This document shows positions 1 through 8,889 of a DNA stretch of 52,802 bases, in pieces; within the stretch, counting starts at the first letter, position 1, and every line of letters begins with the position of its first letter. Source of the stretch: an uncultured Ectothiorhodospiraceae bacterium (GTDB taxonomy: Bacteria > Pseudomonadota > Gammaproteobacteria > Nitrococcales > Nitrococcaceae). The notes under the pieces are model-generated. The model was not told the DNA's origin and made no database searches. It was given only the letters and a program-made list of their open reading frames with translations. The stretch covers positions 1 to 52,802 of the forward strand of contig CAJXKP010000018.1 in assembly GCA_913055565.1 (NCBI GenBank), in the 5' to 3' direction. Position numbers and translations under genes: made by a program.

Positions 1-2
1 CG

Positions 3-431
3 GCCATTAGCCCGGAGACGGCCCTAACCGTCGTCGACGACGACATCCCTCTTCCGAATCTCGGCGAACGCTGGGCCTATCGCCCCGATGAGGCGGCGTT
101 GGTTCTGGACGCCCCCGTGAGTGGGTTGGTCGACTTGGCGATAGTGGATTCCAACGCCGAACTCGATGACAAAAACCTGCATCTCGTGCTGTCGCGGCTT
201 CGCGACCTGCTGGCGCGACGCGTACTCATCATCGTTCGCGGCCAGGCGAATCCCGCCTGGTCGCGCCATAACCTGATCGGTTGCGGCTACACCCACCTCG
301 CCGATTGCCGTCACGGGGACACCGATTGCGCGCTGTTCCACTTCGACATCGCGACCTACAAGCACACACCCGACTGGCTCAGCCCGAGTAACTGGGCCAA
401 CCCGGAGATGTGGGACAAGTATCGCTGGTAA
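3..431 (+). CDS. DUF6231 family protein (5' end cut by window edge)
   Basis: The reading frame is open from the window edge to a stop at 431, so the N-terminus lies outside. The visible 142 residues look like the second half of a small Rossmann-like protein: a hydrophobic strand followed by Asp (LAIVDSNAEL), a helix, and a second strand (RRVLIIV). The C-terminus (YKHTPDWLSPSNWANPEMW) closely resembles the conserved tail of DUF6231 proteins of Halomonas and Pseudomonas, recalled from memory. Function is unknown. The fold could be a degenerate methyltransferase, but no SAM motif is visible here. The next gene is convergent. Confidence 0.8.
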   Translation, partial: AISPETALTVVDDDIPLPNLGERWAYRPDEAALVLDAPVSGLVDLAIVDSNAELDDKNLHLVLSRLRDLLARRVLIIVRGQANPAWSRHNLIGCGYTHLADCRHGDTDCALFHFDIATYKHTPDWLSPSNWANPEMWDKYRW

Positions 432-452
432 CCGCGTGGCGGGGGCACGGCG

Positions 453-1286
453 TCAGTCGATGCCGGTCGCGGCAAGCCAGTCCCGGATGCGTTCCGCAAT
501 GCCCTGCCAGCCCGCTTCGATCATCATGGCGTGCGCCATGTCAGGGGCGATATGAACGGGCGCATGGTAGGCCGCCGCGGTTCGTTCCACCTCCGAGGGC
601 GAGAAGAGGCGATCATTCTCCGCGCCGATAACGAGCATGGGGTGCCTCGGCACCAGCCACGGTCGCGGCAGCACGCCCAAGGTCATATCCCACAGGGCAT
701 GCTGCGATTCCGGTTGGGTCGCGCTGGCATAGCGAGCCAAGAGCTCGGGATCGAGGTCCTCCGAGAACATGGCGCGCTGGGCAACCCGGGGATCGACGGC
801 GCTTGGAGCGATCTGCATCAGCGCCATTTGCCCCAATAAGACGGGGTCGCCACTGAGCAGCCGCATCGAGGACTCCGTCAGCCCCGCCAGAGGCACCGAG
901 GCCATGAGCACGGACGCAGGCACCGAGTGCGACTCCAGGTACCGTTGTGCAACCAGCGCCCCCATGGAGTGCGCCACGATCACCGGAGCAACGGGCAGCT
1001 GCGCGATGACCGAAGCTAGATCATCAACATAATCGAGGACACCGCTGGTCTCCAGCCGTCCACCGCTCGTGCCATGCCCGCGCAGGCTTGGGGCGAAAAC
1101 CTCAAAGCCCTGATCGGCGAACCAGGCCAAGAAATGTTCGTCCCAGCACCAAGCGCCGACGAAGGCCCCATGGACGAAAACGAGGGGGGTCTTAAAGCGC
1201 CGCTCATCGGGAAGACGATGGCGCACCTCGAGCTCGGGCTGCTCCTCGCGCTGGCGCCCAAAGGACCAGAAGGCGGGCATAAACAT
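453..1286 (-). CDS. alpha/beta-fold hydrolase
   Basis: A 277-residue alpha/beta hydrolase, likely cytoplasmic because no signal peptide is seen. Visible motifs are the oxyanion strand (FVHGAFVGAWCW, about residues 37-48), the nucleophile elbow AHSMGAL with Ser near residue 107, a late acid in IGAENDRLF and the catalytic His in DMAHAMM. Length and motifs fit esterases and C-C hydrolases of the MenH/RsbQ type, but the substrate cannot be read from the sequence. ATG at 1286 is preferred over the in-frame TTG just before it because a GGAG lies six bases upstream of it. The gene faces the DUF6231 gene and diverges from pepN. Confidence 0.85.
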   Translation of the reverse strand: MFMPAFWSFGRQREEQPELEVRHRLPDERRFKTPLVFVHGAFVGAWCWDEHFLAWFADQGFEVFAPSLRGHGTSGGRLETSGVLDYVDDLASVIAQLPVAPVIVAHSMGALVAQRYLESHSVPASVLMASVPLAGLTESSMRLLSGDPVLLGQMALMQIAPSAVDPRVAQRAMFSEDLDPELLARYASATQPESQHALWDMTLGVLPRPWLVPRHPMLVIGAENDRLFSPSEVERTAAAYHAPVHIAPDMAHAMMIEAGWQGIAERIRDWLAATGID

Positions 1287-1419
1287 CAACGACTCCGCGA
1301 TTCAGATTAAGCCGTTTAGTATACAGGCTATGGCGGCGGCATTGCGGCGCGCTGTCCGTTAAACTGGCGATGCTCGCTGCAACGATACCTAGCGGTGACC
1401 CAACCTAGCGAGGCCTGAG

Positions 1420-4056
1420 ATGAACGATACCGGGGCGCCAGCCACCCGTTTGGTGGACTATGAAGAGCCCGCTTACAGCATCGAGCATGTCGAACTACGC
1501 TTCGACCTAGCACCCCACGACACACGGGTCGCCGAGCGTCTGCATGGCTGCCGTCATCCCCGAACGCCAGCCGGTACCCCGCTATGGCTGGATGGCGACG
1601 ATCTGGAACTACAGCATCTGGCCGTCGACGGTGAGCGCCTCGAAACCGACGCCTATGAGCAATGGCCCCATGGCCTGTGGGTCCATAGCGTGGGCGAACG
1701 CTTCCAGCTGGACATCGAGACGCGCATTGATCCCGCTAATAACACGCGCCTGGAAGGCCTCTACCGCTCGGGCGGCATGTTCTGTACGCAATGCGAACCC
1801 CAGGGCTTTCGGCGCATTACGTTCTTCCCCGATCGCCCCGACATCATGGCGCGTTACAGCGTCACCATCACCGCTGATCGGGACGCCTATCCGGTACTTC
1901 TGGCCAACGGCAATCCGGTCGCCAGTGGCGAACGGGACGACCATCGTCATTGGGTGCGCTGGGAGGATCCGTTCCCGAAGCCCAGCTACTTGTTCGCCTT
2001 GGTAGCGGGCGACCTGCACTGCCATGCCGATAGCCACCGTACAGCCTCCGGGCGCACGATACGGCTGGCCATGTACACCGAGCATGCCAACGCGGGCCGC
2101 ACCGAACACGCCATGGCATCACTCAAGAAGGCCATGGCCTGGGACGAGCAGGCCTACGGCCTCGAATGCGATCTCGACCACTACATGGTCGTCGCCGTGG
2201 GCGACTTCAATATGGGGGCGATGGAGAACAAGGGCCTCAACATCTTCAATACCCAGTACGTCCTCGCGCAGCCGGATCGAACCACGGATACGGACTACCA
2301 GAACATCGAGGAGGTCGTCGCCCACGAGTACTTCCATAACTGGACTGGCAATCGCATTACCCTGCGCGATTGGTTCCAGCTCAGCCTCAAGGAGGGACTA
2401 ACAGTCTTCCGCGAACAACAGTTCGCCGCCGACCAGGGCGCCGACGCCGTGAAGCGAATACAGGCAGTGCGGAGCCTGAGAACGGCCCAATTCCCAGAAG
2501 ACGCCGGCCCCATGGCGCACCCCGTGCGCCCGCCCGAGTATCAAGAGATTAATAACTTCTACACCGCGACCGTCTACCTCAAGGGCGCCGAGGTTATCCG
2601 GATGTACCATGTACTTCTTGGTGCCGAGGGTTTCCGCCGCGGCATGGCCTGCTATCTCGATCGGCACGACGGCCAGGCGATCACCTGTGAGGACTTCCTT
2701 GCCGCCATGGCCGACGCCAACGGCACCGAGCTGGACCAGTTCAAACGCTGGTACGAACTGGCCGGTACGCCACGACTAACGGTACGCGACGACTACGACG
2801 CCGAAGGCCAGTGCTACCGACTCCACATCCATCAGCAAACACCGGCGACGCCGGAGCAAAGCGACAAGCTGCCCTTCCACATCCCGATCCTCACCAGCCT
2901 TCTCGGTGATCGGGGAACGCCGATCCGGGCCAACTTGGAACACGGCGAATCCGCCGCCGAGCACTGCCTTGAGTTGCGCGAGCGTGACCAGACCTTCGTC
3001 TTCCAGAACGTGCCGCAGCGCCCTATCCCCTCGCTGCTGCGCGGCTTCTCGGCGCCCGTTGAGCTAGACTACGCCTACAGCGACGACGATCTCGCGTTCC
3101 TGTTCGCCCACGAGAGCGATGAATTCAACCGTTGGGACGCCGGTCAGCGCCTAGCCATGCGCCTGATCCATCGCTCGTGCGCCGGTGAGCTCAGGGATAT
3201 ACCGCAGGGCTTCCACCGGGCCTTCCTGAACACCCTAACCGATCGCCAAGCCGATCCCGCCCTGGTCGCCGAGGCCCTGACGCTACCCGGGGAGACCACA
3301 GTGGGCGAGCAGATGGATCGCGTCGACGTTGACGGCATCCATGCGGCACGCGAGTGGCTTCGCTACCGGCTCGCTATATCGCTCGAAACCACGATTCGGC
3401 AGCGCTACAAGGAGCTCTCGGACGCCGCAGACGGCGGGCTGGACGCCGTCAGCATGGGCGCACGACGCCTACGTAACGTCCTTCTCGATTACCTGGCGGC
3501 CGTCGATAAGCCCAGGGGGCTCGACAGCGTGCTGGCGCACTACGACCGAGCCACCAACATGACCGATACCATGGCCGCGCTATACCTGCTGGCGGATACC
3601 CAGGCCAGCGAGGCAGAGCAACGGCTCGAGGCATTCTACGAGCGTTGGCAGGCCGACCCCCTGGTCATCGATAAGTGGCTGCGCGTACAGGCGACATCGC
3701 AGCGGGTGGATACCCTCGATCGGGTTCGCCGACTCCAGCGCCACCCAGGCTATTCGTCTTCCAATCCGAACAAGATACGGGCCTTGCTGGGTGCCTTTGC
3801 CCAGGCCAATCCGGTGCGGTTCCATGACCTATCCGGGGCTGGCTACCGGTTTATCGCGGACCGCGTTCTGGAACTCGATGCGCTTAACCCGCAGGTTGCC
3901 GCGCGCTTGGTCTCCCCCTTGAGCCGTTGGCAACGCTATGATGAGCAACGACGCGAGCTCATGCACGCTGAGCTCCAGCGAATACACGAGCGCGGCTTGC
4001 TGTCCAATGATGTTCACGAGATTGTTCGCAAGAGCCTAGAGGCAGGCACAACATGA
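1420..4056 (+). CDS. pepN: aminopeptidase N (M1 metallopeptidase)
   Basis: An 878-residue M1 aminopeptidase that removes N-terminal residues from peptides in the cytoplasm. The substrate-binding GAMEN motif is at residues 266-270, and the zinc site HEYFH is at 302-306 with the third ligand Glu325 in KEGLTVFRE. Spacing matches E. coli PepN (H297/E298/H301/E320) with a constant offset of five. Length is the usual one for the PepN branch, including the alpha-helical C-terminal domain with the ending LLSNDVHEIVRKSL. The stop overlaps the prc start by four bases (ATGA), so the two proteases are probably translated together. Identification is secure. Confidence 0.97.
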   Translation: MNDTGAPATRLVDYEEPAYSIEHVELRFDLAPHDTRVAERLHGCRHPRTPAGTPLWLDGDDLELQHLAVDGERLETDAYEQWPHGLWVHSVGERFQLDIETRIDPANNTRLEGLYRSGGMFCTQCEPQGFRRITFFPDRPDIMARYSVTITADRDAYPVLLANGNPVASGERDDHRHWVRWEDPFPKPSYLFALVAGDLHCHADSHRTASGRTIRLAMYTEHANAGRTEHAMASLKKAMAWDEQAYGLECDLDHYMVVAVGDFNMGAMENKGLNIFNTQYVLAQPDRTTDTDYQNIEEVVAHEYFHNWTGNRITLRDWFQLSLKEGLTVFREQQFAADQGADAVKRIQAVRSLRTAQFPEDAGPMAHPVRPPEYQEINNFYTATVYLKGAEVIRMYHVLLGAEGFRRGMACYLDRHDGQAITCEDFLAAMADANGTELDQFKRWYELAGTPRLTVRDDYDAEGQCYRLHIHQQTPATPEQSDKLPFHIPILTSLLGDRGTPIRANLEHGESAAEHCLELRERDQTFVFQNVPQRPIPSLLRGFSAPVELDYAYSDDDLAFLFAHESDEFNRWDAGQRLAMRLIHRSCAGELRDIPQGFHRAFLNTLTDRQADPALVAEALTLPGETTVGEQMDRVDVDGIHAAREWLRYRLAISLETTIRQRYKELSDAADGGLDAVSMGARRLRNVLLDYLAAVDKPRGLDSVLAHYDRATNMTDTMAALYLLADTQASEAEQRLEAFYERWQADPLVIDKWLRVQATSQRVDTLDRVRRLQRHPGYSSSNPNKIRALLGAFAQANPVRFHDLSGAGYRFIADRVLELDALNPQVAARLVSPLSRWQRYDEQRRELMHAELQRIHERGLLSNDVHEIVRKSLEAGTT

Positions 4057-6134
4057 CCCCAATCGCACGCTGGATCGCCGCGCTGCTCATCCTTCCGGGC
4101 GCGGGCACCGTCGCATCGGCATCATCCGATGGCGAGCTCGCCCCGTCGGACCGGCATCAAGCCTCGGCCCAGATCATCGTCGAGCTTCTGACCAACCACC
4201 ATTACCGCGAGCGCGACCTCGATGACGAGCTGTCGAGCGGCGCGCTCAACGCCTATTTGGATGCCCTCGACCCGGAGCGTTTCTACTTCCGTGCGTCGGA
4301 CGTCCAGGACTTCCAGCGCTATCGCCACAAGCTCGACGATCAGCTCAGGCAGGGTGAGCTCGACGCGGCCTGGGAAATCTTTCGGGTCTACCGGGAACGG
4401 GTCCAGCAGCGCAGCGATTACGCTCGCGAGCTGCTGCAATCCGAACTCGACCTTGAGGACGACGGCTCCTACCCGCTGGAGCGCGAGGACGCCGCTTGGG
4501 CCACCAGTGGCGAGGCCATGAACGAGCTGTGGCGGGAACGCATCCAGAACGATGTGCTGTCGCTCAAGCTTGCCGACAACGACGGGGAGCAACTACCCGT
4601 GGACCGGCTTGAGGAGCGCTACGCGCAGCTCGCGCGCAACGTCGCGCAGTACACCGCCGACGACGTCTTCGAGATCTACATGAACGCCTGGTCTCGGCTG
4701 TTCGATCCGCATACCAATTATCTGTCGCCGCGTACGCGCGAGAACTTCAATATCAACATGAGCCTGTCCCTACAGGGCATCGGCGCGATGCTCACGATAG
4801 AGGGCCAGTACACCAAAGTGACCGAACTAGTGGCCGGCGGCCCCGCGGCCAAGGACGGCGAATTGGGCACCGGTGATCGTATCGTGGCCGTTGGCCAGGG
4901 TGACGAGGAGATGGTCAGTGTTGTGGGCTGGCGACTGGGTGATGTCGTCCAGCTCATCCGCGGCCCCAAGGGATCCGTGGTACGCCTCGAGATCCTCTCG
5001 GGGGACAGTGGCGGCCGAAAGATGATTGACATCAAGCGCAACGAGATCGTGCTCGATGATCGCGCCGCCCAATCCCGTCTGCTCACCCTCGATCACGGCG
5101 CGCGCCAGCAACGCATCGGTGTTATCGAGCTACCCTCGTTCTACCACGACTTCTCGCCCGACGACGGCCAGAACGGGCGCAGCACAACGACGGATGTCGC
5201 CCGGCTGATCGAGGAGCTGCGTGCCGATGAGCCGCTTGACGGACTTGTTATCGACTTGCGCGGCAACACCGGCGGCTCGCTCCAGGAAGCGGCCAAGATG
5301 ACGGGTCTATTCATCGAGGACGGTCCCGTCGTCCAGGTCGAATACAGCAGCGGGCAACGCAACGTCCTGCGTGATGACGACGATGGCTTGCTCGCCTATG
5401 ACGGCCCGCTCACCGTCCTCGTCAATGGCCGCAGCGCCTCGGCGTCCGAGATCTTTGCCGGCGCGATGCAGGACTATGGCCGGGGGCTCGTACTGGGCGA
5501 TCAGACCTTTGGTAAGGGCACCGTCCAGGATCTGGTGGATCTGAATCGCTACCAATTCGCTGCCGACGATAAGGCGGGCTCAGTGAAGTTCACCCGGGCT
5601 AAGTACTACCGAATTACGGGGGCTAGCACGCAGAAACGCGGCGTTAAGCCTGATATCAACATGGCTGAACTGCTGCAAGCCACGGGCGACATCTCGGAGC
5701 GTCACGAGGACAACGCCCTGCCGTGGGACAAGATCGACGCCCTCGATTTCGAGCGTGTCGGCAACCCGGAGCACTATGTCGACACCCTCGCGGACCGTTA
5801 CCACCAACGCGTAGCAGAACGCACAACGCTGGCTGCCCTACGCGCTGAGCGGGATCTGGAACAACAACTCCGCGAGCGGGATAGGGTACCCCTGGCGGAA
5901 TCCAAACGCCGTAGCGAGCAAGCCGACCGCGAAGACCAGAGGCTGGAGGCCCTCAATCGCCGACTACGCGCCATGGGTCGCGATCCCGTTAACAGCGCGA
6001 GTGCTATCGACGCGGACGATCTACCCGACCTCGTGGCACGCGAGGCGGCGCGCATAACGGCAGACCTGAGTGACCTCGAAACGGGATCAACCCTGACCCC
6101 CGTCGGCGGTTACGAGACCGTCAGGTCCGATTGA
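4053..6134 (+). CDS. prc: tail-specific carboxy-terminal protease Prc
   Basis: A 693-residue S41A protease. A signal peptide (residues 1 to about 24, MTPIARWIAALLILPGAGTV) sends it to the periplasm, where Prc enzymes trim lipoprotein and peptidoglycan-enzyme substrates. A PDZ domain lies near residues 240-320 (LSLQGIGAMLTIEGQYTKV onward). The Ser/Lys dyad is Ser463 in RSASASEIF and Lys488 in TFGKGTVQ, 25 residues apart as in E. coli Prc. The C-terminal third is the charged helical region typical of long Prc. It overlaps pepN by ATGA, so cytoplasmic peptide degradation is coupled to periplasmic proteolysis. Confidence 0.96.
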   Translation: MTPIARWIAALLILPGAGTVASASSDGELAPSDRHQASAQIIVELLTNHHYRERDLDDELSSGALNAYLDALDPERFYFRASDVQDFQRYRHKLDDQLRQGELDAAWEIFRVYRERVQQRSDYARELLQSELDLEDDGSYPLEREDAAWATSGEAMNELWRERIQNDVLSLKLADNDGEQLPVDRLEERYAQLARNVAQYTADDVFEIYMNAWSRLFDPHTNYLSPRTRENFNINMSLSLQGIGAMLTIEGQYTKVTELVAGGPAAKDGELGTGDRIVAVGQGDEEMVSVVGWRLGDVVQLIRGPKGSVVRLEILSGDSGGRKMIDIKRNEIVLDDRAAQSRLLTLDHGARQQRIGVIELPSFYHDFSPDDGQNGRSTTTDVARLIEELRADEPLDGLVIDLRGNTGGSLQEAAKMTGLFIEDGPVVQVEYSSGQRNVLRDDDDGLLAYDGPLTVLVNGRSASASEIFAGAMQDYGRGLVLGDQTFGKGTVQDLVDLNRYQFAADDKAGSVKFTRAKYYRITGASTQKRGVKPDINMAELLQATGDISERHEDNALPWDKIDALDFERVGNPEHYVDTLADRYHQRVAERTTLAALRAERDLEQQLRERDRVPLAESKRRSEQADREDQRLEALNRRLRAMGRDPVNSASAIDADDLPDLVAREAARITADLSDLETGSTLTPVGGYETVRSD

Positions 6135-6270
6135 GATCGCCAGCGTCTTCACGGTAGCGACGATCGTATAAGCCTGAACTCGCGCTGGGGGCAAGACCTA
6201 GTGACCCGGCGCGTGGGAGCGCCGGGGCTTCGTTCTCGGCATTGCGAGTGCTCAATCAAGGGGGATGCCG

Positions 6271-7803
6271 ATGGAAGGCACAATATTCGTAACCTGGGGC
6301 TCGCCGCAGGGGCTTATCCTCGGCGCCTTGGCGGCTCTACTCGCCATGGCCCTCCTCTACCTAGCCCGCGGGCACGCCCATCGCCTGCTGCGCGACTCAG
6401 CGGCTCTGGTCACCCACCTATGCCGACGGTTTGCCAAGGCGGGTCGGGAGGCCGGCCGACGCAATCGGCGCCGCGCCCGGGGCGCTGTCATCCAGCTGGC
6501 CAGAGAAACGGTCGAGCGCCGGCTTAGCCGCCAGCTCGAACGACTGGGCGCGACTCTGGCGCGTGATCTCGCCTCATTCCCCCACCTCCACCGTCAGCTC
6601 CACGAGCAGATACAGCGCGTGGACGAGGACTATCGCAGTACCGTCGAGGCGCCACCGACGCCGCCTGAATGGCTCGAGGCCATCGAGACGATCACACGGC
6701 TGCCGGCGCGCGAGGACCCATCGGTGCGCCGCATGCTCGAAGACCTCCGTGCCACCCTGGATCGCGCTTGCCACGAGGCGCTCCTTGCCTACCGGGCGGC
6801 GAGCCAGCGCCGTCATCGGGTTCTTAAGCGCATGCAGCCCCTGTGGCGCCGCATGGATCGCAGCCTGAGCTCGCTGGACTACACCATGACGCGCCTTCAG
6901 TCGCAGACACAGCGCCTCGACCGGCAGATCGATCACTACAGTACCCTGGTGAGCTCGCGCGGCAGCGTCGCCCGCCGGGTTGCCTCGCGCCTCGCGCCTC
7001 GCTGTCTATTGAGTATTAGTTCGCTGGCCGCTATCGGGCTGGCGGCGGTGGTCAGCTTTCACCTCATTGCCGCCCCCCTCCAGGCTATGGCGCCAGCCGT
7101 TCAACAGCTGGGCCCCATTGCCTTCACAGAGGTTATCGCGGTTAGCGTCCTAGTCCTGCTCGGTGTCAGCGGCGGCGCCTTCTTGGACAGCGTCGGCGTC
7201 ACACAGCTCTTCCCAGAGGCGGGCTGGGCTGATCCGCGCGTGCGCCGCGGCATCGCGGTTGCGGCGGGCCTGCTCGTGGCGGCCCTGACTGTCACGATGG
7301 CTGGCCTCGCTTGGACGCGTGACTACCTAATCGCCGCGGGAACAACATCGATAACCTGGGAGCCTGGCATCCTCCTCGATAGCCAGCCCGTTGTTCGGCC
7401 CAATCGGCCGTTGGCCTTCGAGTGGCTCCCCGCCCTCCTCCACAGCCTTATCGCCATTGGGCTGGCGTTTGCTGTCGCTGCCGTGGCGGTGCCGCTGGAC
7501 GCACTCATCCGCCAAGCCCGTGTCCTCGGTCTGGGCGCCGCGTCGACGCTTGGTTACGGCATCGCGCTCATTGGCGACGTGCTCGCTATTGCCGCGGTCC
7601 AGATCCGCCGCATCCTGGCGACGCTCTACGACCTCGTCGTTATCCTGCCGCTCGCCGTTGAGAGGGGCGTCGAGCGAGCCCGAAGCGCCTGGCACAGCGG
7701 TAAGGAGAGGCGCCATAAAGACGCGGCTGTGCGGAATCGATTATGCCCAGAACCCCCAGAGCCGCCGGCGCCCGTCAACCAGGACGAATCGCAGGCACCC
7801 TAA
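6271..7803 (+). CDS. membrane protein with coiled-coil region, unrecognised
   Basis: About 510 residues; I do not recognise the family. Order of parts: an N-terminal membrane anchor (about residues 12-30), a basic arginine-rich stretch, a long charged helical region from about 45 to 230 with heptad-like patterns (probable coiled coil), then roughly four to five hydrophobic segments between 245 and 480, and a proline-rich tail. The second ATG (6271) is preferred because an AGGGGG lies six bases upstream; the first is at 6265. It lies 136 bases downstream of prc on the same strand and may share its transcript. The architecture suggests an envelope or scaffold protein; no catalytic motif is seen. 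Confidence 0.75.
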   Translation: MEGTIFVTWGSPQGLILGALAALLAMALLYLARGHAHRLLRDSAALVTHLCRRFAKAGREAGRRNRRRARGAVIQLARETVERRLSRQLERLGATLARDLASFPHLHRQLHEQIQRVDEDYRSTVEAPPTPPEWLEAIETITRLPAREDPSVRRMLEDLRATLDRACHEALLAYRAASQRRHRVLKRMQPLWRRMDRSLSSLDYTMTRLQSQTQRLDRQIDHYSTLVSSRGSVARRVASRLAPRCLLSISSLAAIGLAAVVSFHLIAAPLQAMAPAVQQLGPIAFTEVIAVSVLVLLGVSGGAFLDSVGVTQLFPEAGWADPRVRRGIAVAAGLLVAALTVTMAGLAWTRDYLIAAGTTSITWEPGILLDSQPVVRPNRPLAFEWLPALLHSLIAIGLAFAVAAVAVPLDALIRQARVLGLGAASTLGYGIALIGDVLAIAAVQIRRILATLYDLVVILPLAVERGVERARSAWHSGKERRHKDAAVRNRLCPEPPEPPAPVNQDESQAP

Positions 7804-7824
7804 CCGAGGGCACGAGGTGCCGCC

Positions 7825-8889
7825 TCAGAGAAGGCTGGGCGGCGACGAGTCTGGGCGGGCGAAATAGAAGCCTTGGAGGTAATCGATACCGATGGCCGCT
7901 AGCCACTCAGCCTCAGCGGCCTCCTCAACGCCCTCGGCGATGACGCGCGTACCCAGATCGGCCGCCATCGACTGCAGGTTGCGCAAGATCGACTGGCGAC
8001 TGCTATCGCGGTGAACACCCTGAACCAGCCCCATATCGAGCTTAACGAAATCGGGCTGCAGCTGGTTGAGCAGGTTCAGTGAACCGTAGCCGGCACCAAG
8101 GTCATCCAGCGCCACCTGGAAGCCATTGGCGCGGTATTCGTTGAGGATACCGAGCAGGTGATCCGGTTGCTCGACCTGGTCGCTCTCCACGACCTCGAAA
8201 ACCAGATTATGGGGCGTAAAACCGACCTCTTTAGCCACCTCAAACGTCGTGCGCAGGCAATAGTTGGGGTCGTAGATCGAGGTCGGATTGAAGTTAACAA
8301 ACACACGCTCCTCGATGCCGTGGCGCTGGGCATCCCGAATAGCGGTTACCCTCGCCTCCCGGTCCAGGACAAACAACATGCCCGCGGCGCGCGCCGCACC
8401 AAACAACTCATCCGGCCGCACAAGTCCGCCGTCGGCGCTGCGGCCGCGCACCAATGCCTCGTAGGCGAATAGGCGGCGCTGATCGGCCGCCTCAACGATC
8501 GGTTGGAAGTGCATCTCAAGCCGATTTTCCTCGATCATGTCGGCCAGCCAGATGCTCTGCGCCCGCCCGATCAGGGTCTCGGCATACTCCATACGGGTGA
8601 GCATGCCCGGATCAAATACCTCGCCCGCCTCCAGAAAGAGCGCAGGGCAGTCCCGCGCTTCCATCGAGGTTAGCTGCTCGCCCAGCCGCCGGAGCATACC
8701 CCCTAGGCCATGATCCGCAACCGCGATACTCATGACATTGCCACCGTAGCGATGCAGTCGTTCCGGACCCAGATCTCGCTCAAGACGCTCTTTAACGCGC
8801 CCGAAGGTGTGACCGAGCGCTGGTGCGAGCAATAACTCACCGGCCTGATCGCTGATTGTCGGCACCTGTTCACAGATCGGGCAGGTCAT
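7825..8889 (-). CDS. EAL-domain c-di-GMP phosphodiesterase
   Basis: A 354-residue cytoplasmic protein. Residues 1 to about 110 form an N-terminal region beginning MTCPICEQ (a CxxC pair), a type often found before EAL domains in halophilic gammaproteobacteria. The EAL domain follows (about 115-350): YEALVRGR, NFNPTSIYDP, FEVVES, LDDLGAGYGSLN, KLDMGL, AEGVE and LQGF. All catalytic acidic, Asn, Lys and Gln positions appear intact, so active c-di-GMP hydrolysis is predicted. The start overlaps the recJ stop by ATGA and has a GGAG five bases upstream, so it is the last gene of the alaC-to-recJ run. The CxxC could sense metal or redox state (inference). Confidence 0.92.
   Translation of the reverse strand: MTCPICEQVPTISDQAGELLLAPALGHTFGRVKERLERDLGPERLHRYGGNVMSIAVADHGLGGMLRRLGEQLTSMEARDCPALFLEAGEVFDPGMLTRMEYAETLIGRAQSIWLADMIEENRLEMHFQPIVEAADQRRLFAYEALVRGRSADGGLVRPDELFGAARAAGMLFVLDREARVTAIRDAQRHGIEERVFVNFNPTSIYDPNYCLRTTFEVAKEVGFTPHNLVFEVVESDQVEQPDHLLGILNEYRANGFQVALDDLGAGYGSLNLLNQLQPDFVKLDMGLVQGVHRDSSRQSILRNLQSMAADLGTRVIAEGVEEAAEAEWLAAIGIDYLQGFYFARPDSSPPSLL

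Noticed and set aside
5798..6055. Long antisense Arg/Ser-rich frame over prc
   Set aside because: Typical shadow of a GC-rich gene with charged residues; no conserved features.
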